From a virus: a DNA stretch of 20,894 nucleotides. Shown piece by piece: positions 9,482 through 14,087 of this stretch. Position numbers and translations under genes: made by a program. The stretch covers positions 1-20,894 of the IMG/VR virus record IMGVR_UViG_3300005734_000001. One strand, 5' to 3'. A model generated the notes under the pieces. That model was given only the letters and a program-made list of their open reading frames with translations, did no database searches and had not been told where the DNA came from. How positions within the stretch are numbered: the first letter of the stretch is position 1; the number at the start of each line of letters is the position of its first letter.

Positions 9482-9483
9482 AT
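9469..9483 (-). CDS. Possible 4-codon leader peptide (MRYR)
   Basis: A strong ribosome-binding sequence, AAGGAGA, lies about 10 bases upstream of an ATG that is followed by only three more codons and a TAA. The codons overlap the 5' strands of the leader stems in front of the TS-like gene, so a ribosome here would disrupt that fold. This is the arrangement expected for translation-coupled attenuation, but nothing beyond position and SD quality supports it. It may instead be a decayed gene start: another frame stays open from here to the TAG that overlaps the TS-like SD. Confidence 0.2.
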   Translation of the reverse strand: MRYR

Positions 9484-9533
9484 TTATGGGTGTCTCCTTC
9501 CAGACGGATATTTGAGTATTATTTGTGTTTACC

Positions 9534-9596
9534 TCAACATCCCCGTCTTCCCCAGTACTTCAGTATTGACTTCAAATAGCACAACCTATTGTCCAT
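9534..9596 (-). CDS. Possible 20-codon ORF in the gap before the TS-like gene
   Basis: An ATG preceded by AAAGGAAAAGG opens 20 codons ending in Arg-Arg-Gly-Cys. It is basic, with one hydrophobic stretch (CYLKSILKYW). It sits in the 239-base gap 9397-9635, which otherwise holds only the structured leader. The good ribosome-binding site is the only support, and I assign no function. Confidence 0.2.
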   Translation of the reverse strand: MDNRLCYLKSILKYWGRRGC

Positions 9597-9635
9597 CTAC
9601 CTTTTCCTTTCGAGCGACGAAGCTTACAGACTCAG

Positions 9636-10103
9636 TTATAACCCCTTCATATAGCGTTGATTACGCTTCCGAAAAGGTGTCCAGCGAGGTTTTTTACCTG
9701 CCAGAATTCGTTTGGATTCAGCCTCTACCTTACGTTCATTTCGTATCTTTCTGAACTTGGTTATCGGACTGAATCCCCGTGATGTTCGATACCAGGTTAT
9801 CCCTCTCTGTGGTTTCACATTATGGGGTTTACCTGAAGGTAATTTTTTGATCCCGTGAGAAGAACTTCCATAAAAACTCTGCCAGGAATACGTTCGTTTC
9901 TCTTCCCAGGCATCAAGTACTTCAATGAGGGTTAGCCCTCTCCGTATGGCGTGATGTTGAGCCAATGCAATAATGCTACGGAACTTTTTATACAGCACCT
10001 CTTTACTGTCAAAGCTGTTACCACGACGGACAGTATCGATGTAAGAGGCCTTTAATGATTTGTAACCCTTAGATTGGGCTACTTGTTTCCAATCAATCTT
10101 CAT
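9636..10103 (-). CDS. Hypothetical basic phage protein, 155 aa
   Basis: The N-terminus (WKQVAQSKGYKSLKASYI) and a following HHAIRR...WEEKR region resemble small uncharacterised proteins I recall from podoviruses, but I know no function for that family. The C-terminal 60 residues are rich in Lys and Arg, suggesting nucleic-acid or ribosome contact. There is no membrane segment and no nuclease motif I can identify. The ATG is preceded by AGAGAG and overlaps, as ATGA, the stop codon of the open frame in the preceding gap. It lies between the MazG-like and TS-like genes in the leftward unit. Confidence 0.75.
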   Translation of the reverse strand: MKIDWKQVAQSKGYKSLKASYIDTVRRGNSFDSKEVLYKKFRSIIALAQHHAIRRGLTLIEVLDAWEEKRTYSWQSFYGSSSHGIKKLPSGKPHNVKPQRGITWYRTSRGFSPITKFRKIRNERKVEAESKRILAGKKPRWTPFRKRNQRYMKGL

Positions 10104-10324
10104 GGATCAGTCTCTCTAAGGGTTGGAATTGGGGTGAGAAACCCGGTTCGGTGATACACCTGAACACACTCAAGGGTAGCCACAGATGGGTTATCCACTT
10201 TATGTGAGTGCTGAGTTTCTCGAGCTGTCTTTCCAGCAGTCAAGGCTTGTAGCGACTCGTTTATCCAACTGGTGAGTCGTACCAGTCCGCGCCTAGTACC
10301 TGGGAGGTACTGTGGCTGGATTCG
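10099..10324 (-). other. Open frame continuing the MazG-like gene past its stop, no clear start
   Basis: Directly after the TAA of the MazG-like gene, the same frame stays open for 74 codons and ends at a TGA that overlaps the next gene's ATG (ATGA). There is no ATG; possible starts are TTG near 10241 or GTG codons further in. The C-terminal half reads like ordinary protein (for example CVQVYHRTGFLTPIPTL). It could be a gene with a rare start, a readthrough extension, a remnant gene or chance. The first 60 bases also fold into hairpins, so an RNA role competes with coding. Confidence 0.3.
10295..10311. repeat. 7-bp hairpin with 3-base loop
   Basis: AGTACCT/AGGTACT encloses GGG on the + strand. 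It is flanked by ATCCA/TGGAT (10263-10267 with 10317-10321) and a CTGGT/ACCAG hairpin, giving another small three-way junction just after the MazG-like stop. There is no T-run on either side, so it is not a typical intrinsic terminator. Confidence 0.5.
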
Positions 10325-10795
10325 TTAGCTCAGACGAGGTTCATGCCAATTGGTGTTCTTCAAGAACTTACCTTTCGGATAGAACTTACCGTCCGTGCCT
10401 GTTTGATCCTGAGAGGACTTGATTGCCACTTCAGGGAAGTGACCTTCAGCGTATACCTGAATACCGATCTCATCCTCATAGAAGCCCAGAGTCTCTGTCA
10501 CTTCGTCTGAGGTGGTACACAGCTTAGACATGTTACTGTCATGGACTGCTGCCATGTCTGCATCGGCATCGATACCCATAATGTGAGCCATACCGTAAGT
10601 GACTACCAGGATGTCAGAGACTGCATCACGCATCTCCTGCCAATCCTTTGTTTCAACACCTTCGGTCAACTCTACAGTTTCTTCCTGGATCAAATGCAAC
10701 TGTTTACGGATGTGCTCCCAATTGGGTTTATTGGGATCACCTTGCTCATTACCGAAGACATCGTTCAGTTTTGAGACATTCACAAAATTCGTCAT
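10325..10795 (-). CDS. mazG: MazG-like nucleoside triphosphate pyrophosphohydrolase
   Basis: The all-alpha NTP pyrophosphatase superfamily signature is present: EExxE at residues 38-42 and a second acidic pair, D57 and D61, in RDAVSDILVVTYGM. These residues would bind Mg2+ and the triphosphate. The catalytic bundle occupies about 25-95; the remaining 60 residues form an extension without a motif I recognise. Such enzymes hydrolyse (d)NTPs to monophosphates. In phages they are thought to adjust the nucleotide pool or (p)ppGpp-type signals, and the TS-like enzyme two genes downstream fits a nucleotide role. The ATG at 10795 has AGGA about 8 bases upstream. It is preceded by a 436-base structured gap. 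Confidence 0.85.
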   Translation of the reverse strand: MTNFVNVSKLNDVFGNEQGDPNKPNWEHIRKQLHLIQEETVELTEGVETKDWQEMRDAVSDILVVTYGMAHIMGIDADADMAAVHDSNMSKLCTTSDEVTETLGFYEDEIGIQVYAEGHFPEVAIKSSQDQTGTDGKFYPKGKFLKNTNWHEPRLS

Positions 10796-10824
10796 AGTAC
10801 GTCCTGATTTGAGAAGTTGTATGC

Positions 10825-10860
10825 ACCCCTGTTTCAGTCAACAGGTAGGGGGCAACCCTG
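10825..10860 (-). repeat. Hairpin repeat element, copy 1
   Basis: The + strand core CCTGTTTCAGTCAACAGGTA is a CCTGTT/AACAGG hairpin, followed by GGGGGCAACCCTG. It matches copy 2 at 11028-11066 in both stem and flanking TAGGG. Its hairpin (10828-10845) is centred about 41 bases upstream of the MazG-like start codon. Confidence 0.55.
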
Positions 10861-11027
10861 TTAATGGAGAACGCGAGCAACCCGTCCTCATGACCTCCGT
10901 ACTTTTTGTAAACGTAAAGCTCACGTTTTATACACAACCTCTGCAAAGGTTGCGGATACCAAGGAAAGCATCACTAATGAGATTACTGTGCGAGTACGGA
11001 CGCGATCCACCAAGCGCAAAGCTAAGT

Positions 11028-11066
11028 AAACCCTGTTTCGTCCACAGGTAGGGTATACCTGCTATT
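11028..11066 (-). repeat. Hairpin repeat element, copy 2
   Basis: The + strand core CCTGTTTCGTCCACAGGTA keeps the stem CCTGT/ACAGG and the TAGGG tail of copy 1 while the loop differs (TTCGTCC). A conserved stem with a changed loop argues for selection on structure. In both copies the arms can also re-pair as (A/C)CCCT with AGGG(T/G). Confidence 0.55.
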
Positions 11067-11117
11067 CAGGCTGTGAGGAGCCTTGGACTATTTGCACAGC
11101 TAACTGATGGGCTATGG

Positions 11118-11202
11118 CTCCCATCGGATAGGAACCTACGGCTCTACTCTTGCTGGAGAACGGAACCTGTCATGGCTTCCGTAAGTCCCTATCCGATGGG
11201 AG
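11118..11202. repeat. 15-bp perfect inverted repeat enclosing smaller hairpins
   Basis: CTCCCATCGGATAGG (11118-11132) is exactly complementary to 11188-11202, with 55 bases between. Inside is ACGGAA/TTCCGT (11160-11165 with 11177-11182). The left arm can instead pair with GATGGG at 11105-11110, just outside the repeat, so two folds compete. There is no terminator T-run. Confidence 0.8.
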
Positions 11203-11203
11203 T

Positions 11204-11221
11204 GGGGGAGGTTAATCCCCC
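11204..11221 (-). terminator. GC-rich hairpin after the 61-codon membrane gene
   Basis: GGGGGA/TCCCCC with a 6-base loop begins about 10 bases beyond the stop codon of the preceding gene. The downstream - strand sequence is ACTCCC, not a U-run, so it is at best a weak or factor-dependent terminator, or a message-stabilising end. Confidence 0.35.
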
Positions 11222-11231
11222 GGTGAGATCA

Positions 11232-11417
11232 TCAGCAGTCTGTCTTGTCTGATTTATTTCCAAACAATAAAGGCCACACAACAACCAGTATCGTACCGGC
11301 GATCGCAGCATCAAACGCCATGGACATTAGACTGGATACGAAGTCCACTGCGACTACAGCAAATAACAGTAGTATGAATCCGATAATGCGTATTTTGTTG
11401 ATGAACTCAGGTGCCAT
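11232..11417 (-). CDS. Small membrane protein, 61 aa, two predicted TM segments
   Basis: Two hydrophobic stretches (about residues 9-31 and 36-52) follow a short basic N-terminus. The tail is short, charged and cysteine-ended. I do not recognise a family. The ATG overlaps the TerB-like stop codon by one base (TAATG), so translation is very probably coupled to it. A hairpin and the 436-base structured interval follow. With the 59-codon membrane gene upstream, it brackets the TerB-like gene, which suggests a membrane-associated partner; it could also be a superinfection-exclusion or lysis-timing factor. Confidence 0.75.
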   Translation of the reverse strand: MAPEFINKIRIIGFILLLFAVVAVDFVSSLMSMAFDAAIAGTILVVVWPLLFGNKSDKTDC

Positions 11418-11869
11418 TAGTTAGCGTCCAGACCATAGTCAGCAAGACGGATACCCAGTTTAGAGCCGACTTCTTTTAAGATAGCCAGTTCTTCTGGTTC
11501 GATCTCACCGTCAGCTTCAGCAACGGTTAACATAGTGATGAAGACTTCTTCAGCTTCCTGTGGGGAAGTTTTGACATCTTCGATTTCACGCATGATTTTC
11601 ATCTTTCCGATACGGAAACCCGCATCCAGCATAGATTCGAATCGAGCCATCACTTTGTTGATTTCAGGGCCGAAGTGCTCCAGGGATGGGTTAGCTGCCA
11701 ACAGCTTCTCCAGGCTGGTAATTTCTTCTGGCTCAATTTCACCATCAGCCGCAGCAATCAGCAGGGAACCTGCTACTACTGCTTCCATCAGGTCACGGTT
11801 TTCCATTTTTTTCAGTTCTGCAGCAGCAGAACCTGCTTTCTTTCTAAATAGTTTGCCTAACATGGACAT
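11417..11869 (-). CDS. terB: TerB-like (tellurite-resistance family) protein
   Basis: A TerB-fold helical protein of 150 residues. The diagnostic acidic signature DGEIEPEE occurs twice, once in each half (AAADGEIEPEE near 41-51 and AEADGEIEPEE near 114-124), as expected for the pseudo-symmetric metal-binding TerB fold. The N-terminus is basic (MSMLGKLFRKKAG). TerB proteins take part in membrane-linked stress and phage-defence-related Ter systems; its role in a phage is not known to me. It lies between two tiny membrane-protein genes: the 59-codon gene ends 17 bases upstream, and the 61-codon gene starts within its stop codon. No other ter gene is present. Confidence 0.85.
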   Translation of the reverse strand: MSMLGKLFRKKAGSAAAELKKMENRDLMEAVVAGSLLIAAADGEIEPEEITSLEKLLAANPSLEHFGPEINKVMARFESMLDAGFRIGKMKIMREIEDVKTSPQEAEEVFITMLTVAEADGEIEPEELAILKEVGSKLGIRLADYGLDAN

Positions 11870-11881
11870 TCTCTTAGTTGT

Positions 11882-11897
11882 ACCGACTATTGTCGGT
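11882..11897 (-). repeat. Hairpin between the 59-codon gene and the TerB-like gene
   Basis: ACCGAC/GTCGGT with loop TATT. It contains the stop codon of the 59-codon gene and ends 12 bases before the TerB-like ATG, so it could modulate the start of that gene. It lacks a T-run. Confidence 0.5.
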
Positions 11898-12066
11898 GAT
11901 CAGAATCGGGCGGGCCTGAATTGTATTCCCTCACCAGGGCATACAAGAGGAACACCCCCAGGACGACTGCACCTACAATTGAGAAGAAATACGTGAGTCC
12001 GATGAGAACCATCACGACTAACATCAACCCAAGTGCTTGGAGCAAAAATTTGATTTTGCCTAGCAT
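11887..12066 (-). CDS. Small membrane protein, 59 aa
   Basis: A short gene with strong support. The ATG at 12066 has GGGAGG at ideal spacing, it starts 12 bases after the stop of the 157-aa gene, and 59 codons run to a TAG. Residues 8-45 are almost entirely hydrophobic, enough for two tightly packed TM segments, followed by a polar tail ending SDHRQ. The N-terminus MLGKIKF resembles MSMLGKLF of the TerB-like protein downstream. I assign no family. Together with the 61-aa gene it frames terB, pointing to a small membrane-associated module. Confidence 0.75.
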   Translation of the reverse strand: MLGKIKFLLQALGLMLVVMVLIGLTYFFSIVGAVVLGVFLLYALVREYNSGPPDSDHRQ

Positions 12067-12078
12067 AGCGACCTCCCG

Positions 12079-12552
12079 TTATGAGAAGAGGCTTTTACCT
12101 TTTGGCTTACTTTCTGTAGCCGCCATCACTTCAGGCGGTACTTCGGGTACTTCTTCTGCACCGTCAGGGTCTTCAGATTCCGCTTCGACATCATTTTGTG
12201 CGAAGAGGCTGGGTTTAGGCTCGTTAACTGCCTCCTGTTCAGGTTCAGCGACAGCTTCTTCCTTTACTTCAGGCGCTTCGTTTTCGATCTCTTCTTCAGC
12301 GACTTCAGGTACCTCTTCAGTCTCTTGAATTTTTTTAGTTGGATCGACCGTGAGGGTGCCTTTTTCGAACTTAATGAAGTCCATCAAGTGATCTGTGATT
12401 GTACGACTGATGCGTTGTGCACCTTTGTCACGTAGGAAATCGGTGTACGCATCGATACGAGACTGGTCCTGGTGTACTTCCAGGTACTCTTCAGCCGCTT
12501 CGAGTGTGTCGAAGATCTCTCGACCTACGACGTATTTCTGTTCAACTTTCAT
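12079..12552 (-). CDS. Acidic unknown protein, 157 aa, ending in KSLFS
   Basis: I do not recognise the family. Residues 1-70 look folded and helical (FDTLEAAEEYLEVHQ...ITDHLMDFI). Residues 75-150 are a long Glu/Pro/Ala/Val-rich, surely disordered tail. The last five residues, KSLFS, are identical to the end of the SSB encoded two genes upstream, although the codons differ. A related KPSLF occurs at 113-117. This suggests short linear motifs for a common partner. The gene lies between the RuvC-like gene (11 bases upstream) and the 59-codon membrane gene. No catalytic motif is visible. Confidence 0.8.
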   Translation of the reverse strand: MKVEQKYVVGREIFDTLEAAEEYLEVHQDQSRIDAYTDFLRDKGAQRISRTITDHLMDFIKFEKGTLTVDPTKKIQETEEVPEVAEEEIENEAPEVKEEAVAEPEQEAVNEPKPSLFAQNDVEAESEDPDGAEEVPEVPPEVMAATESKPKGKSLFS

Positions 12553-12562
12553 GGGAAATTCC

Positions 12563-13057
12563 TTACGGGTATTTCAGTAGGGCGTAGTGGGCAATCATCA
12601 ATGCGTCACTGCGTCCATCCAGAAGACCCCCTTTCGGGCCTCGGATATTGACTTGAGGGTAGAGTCGCTCACATATCTCAGCGACACCCTGTTTGATGGC
12701 TTTCTGTCTCGGTGCACCTTTGAGCTTACTGCTCACAGATAGGCCTATCTCTTTTTGCCATGCTTTAGGTCTGACTAAATCAACAGGGGAACCTGATACT
12801 CTAGCGAGGGTATTAACTACCCCTACGTTGTAGCCAAACTTAAAGTTGGAACCTGCAGAGGCACCTTGGATAGAACTTACGTCCTCAACCATGACCATCC
12901 GTAGGGTGTATTCCTCTTGGATCTGTTTGAACCAAGCGGCAATATCAATAGGCTTATCTGTGGTGGGCATAAAAATAGCTTTATGCTCACTCGGCAGTAC
13001 CGCACAGATAGCCCCCTTATCTCCGGGATCTATCCCGACGTAGACAGAGGGCTTCAT
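12563..13057 (-). CDS. RuvC-like Holliday junction resolvase
   Basis: An RNase H-fold resolvase of 164 residues. The first strand carries GIDPG with D10; a second strand ends in VMVED with E58; the C-terminal helix has DGRSDALMIAHY with D147 and D151. These four acids are the expected Mg2+ ligands. The protein would resolve branched phage DNA before packaging and during recombination. It starts 2 bases after the SSB stop codon and belongs to the same replication/recombination block. Its length is close to RuvC (173). Confidence 0.9.
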   Translation of the reverse strand: MKPSVYVGIDPGDKGAICAVLPSEHKAIFMPTTDKPIDIAAWFKQIQEEYTLRMVMVEDVSSIQGASAGSNFKFGYNVGVVNTLARVSGSPVDLVRPKAWQKEIGLSVSSKLKGAPRQKAIKQGVAEICERLYPQVNIRGPKGGLLDGRSDALMIAHYALLKYP

Positions 13058-13059
13058 CG

Positions 13060-13818
13060 TTACGAGAACAGGGATTTAGCAGGGCCACCTGCCTGAGTAG
13101 CTGCCGCTGCTGGAGCGCCCGCTACACCCGCCTGAGCACCTGTCATGCCTTTGGCTTTGTTTTTAGTGATACCTGTCCACTTTTCAGCCCACTGGTCGTG
13201 GAATACTGCTTCAGTAATACCACCCAGGATTTCTGCTGTAGTCAGTTTGTCACGAGTACGGAAGAACTTATCGACTTCGTTTTCTTCACGAGTTTCACCT
13301 GTTGGCTCATACTCACCTGTCTGATCGTTCTTCGCACGTTTATCAACAACCTGCTTAAAGATACCCGCTGTAATATCCTGGCCTACCAGGTCAGAGAATA
13401 CGTTTACACGAGTAGGGATTTCTTTACCGGCATCGTAGTCGTACAGAGAAATAGTGCGTTCTTCAGTTTCCAGTTCACCGATTTCTTTACCGACAGATAG
13501 AAGTGCCAAGGCGTTAGCCTGCAGGAAGCCAGGAAGACCTTTCTTCTTGTTGGTCTTCTTATCGATGTAATACGTTTTCAGGCCTTTTGCAGTACCAGAA
13601 GTCATCCAGAATTGTTGCTTAATGGATTTTTCCTGGTTGTCTACTGTTGCTTTCATTTCAACGTTCAGAGCCATCGCGCCACTGTCTGCAGTGGTCAAAT
13701 AAGCTACTGCAATTTTGCAGTCGTATACACCGGATTCAACCAGGAAGCCACCGCCACCCAGTACATCTACTTCCTGTTCTACATCTGCGGATGATTTAAG
13801 TGCTGTTAATACAGTCAT
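13060..13818 (-). CDS. Single-stranded DNA-binding protein, N4 SSB-like
   Basis: A 252-residue phage SSB. A beta-rich core (about 20-200) includes the TSGTAKGLKTYYIDKKT and LPGFLQANAL segments that I associate with this phage SSB/DUF669-like family. It is followed by a Gly/Ala/Pro-rich linker (about 215-246) and a terminal KSLFS. It would coat ssDNA in replication and recombination. N4 SSB is also known to activate late sigma70 promoters by touching the host polymerase beta' subunit through its C-terminus, so the conserved tail may matter here. An intercistronic hairpin is centred 40 bases upstream of the ATG, then an AT-rich stretch with AGGA. Confidence 0.85.
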   Translation of the reverse strand: MTVLTALKSSADVEQEVDVLGGGGFLVESGVYDCKIAVAYLTTADSGAMALNVEMKATVDNQEKSIKQQFWMTSGTAKGLKTYYIDKKTNKKKGLPGFLQANALALLSVGKEIGELETEERTISLYDYDAGKEIPTRVNVFSDLVGQDITAGIFKQVVDKRAKNDQTGEYEPTGETREENEVDKFFRTRDKLTTAEILGGITEAVFHDQWAEKWTGITKNKAKGMTGAQAGVAGAPAAAATQAGGPAKSLFS

Positions 13819-13851
13819 GAGAATTTTTCCTATAAATTATTTTCGCCAAAG

Positions 13852-13864
13852 CCACCGGAGGTGG
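13852..13864 (-). promoter_or_regulatory. Intercistronic hairpin upstream of SSB
   Basis: CCACC/GGTGG with a 3-base loop (GGA on the + strand) lies 2 bases after the stop of the 67-aa gene. It is centred 40 bases before the SSB ATG and is followed on the - strand by CTTTGGCG and an AT-rich tract with TATAGGAAA. It belongs to a set of similarly placed hairpins in this window. There is no U-run. Confidence 0.5.
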
Positions 13865-13866
13865 TG

Positions 13867-14070
13867 TTATGCCACTCGACTCAGAGAGATGGTTTGACGG
13901 TAGTTAGGTTCAACAGAAGTCCAATGCACCCACTTCATAAAACATTCTTTAGGGTGCGTTGTGACTAATAGGACTCGTTGCGTGATGTGGTCTACACCCA
14001 CAATGATGCCCTTGGGAAAAGAGAGGTAGCGGTAGTTCACCCGCATACCTATTTTAAAGTTGCGGGGCAT
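13867..14070 (-). CDS. Hypothetical protein, 67 aa
   Basis: I do not recognise it. It is a small basic protein whose alternating pattern (FKIGMRVNYRYLSFPKG, then IIVGVDHITQRVLLV) suggests a small beta-barrel of SH3/KOW type, often seen in nucleic-acid or protein-binding adaptors. It fits neatly between the RecA-like gene (17 bases) and the hairpin before SSB, which supports coding. Its position within the recombination block suggests an accessory role. Confidence 0.65.
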   Translation of the reverse strand: MPRNFKIGMRVNYRYLSFPKGIIVGVDHITQRVLLVTTHPKECFMKWVHWTSVEPNYRQTISLSRVA

Positions 14071-14087
14071 AACTGCTGCCTTATGGT

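Larger units (their letters stand above)
10796..11231. other. 436-base gene-poor, structured interval
   Basis: I find no convincing gene or tRNA here. The interval holds a 15-bp perfect inverted repeat (11118-11202), two copies of a 36-base hairpin element (10825-10860 and 11028-11066) and a GGGGGA/TCCCCC hairpin after the preceding gene. Further - strand hairpins are CAACCT/AGGTTG (near 10940-10957), AAACGT/ACGTTT with a 7-base loop (near 10910-10928), and GAGGACG/CGTTCTC (near 10867-10889). The density of stems suggests a structured noncoding RNA or a long 5' leader of the MazG-like gene. Confidence 0.5.

Noticed and set aside
9419-9485. tRNA gene before the TS-like gene (7-bp acceptor-like stem followed by ACCA)
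   Set aside because: Only two internal arms, no anticodon arm, a GGGCAAG loop where the T-loop should be, and 67 bases in total; called a structured leader instead.
10749-10946. 65-codon - strand frame with a TTG start, overlapping the start of the MazG-like gene
   Set aside because: It reads plausibly (LYVYKKYGG, LLAFSINRVAPYLL) but has no ATG/GTG, no spaced SD, overlaps mazG by about 47 bases and runs through the hairpin repeat; kept as undecided, not called.
10140-11100. tRNA cluster in the structured gaps
   Set aside because: No TTCRA-type T-loop with a 5-bp stem on either strand and no complete cloverleaf.
11921-12435. Long + strand frames opposite the acidic protein and the TerB region
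   Set aside because: Low-complexity Ser/Thr/Ala-rich translations that are shadows of the Glu-rich - strand gene.
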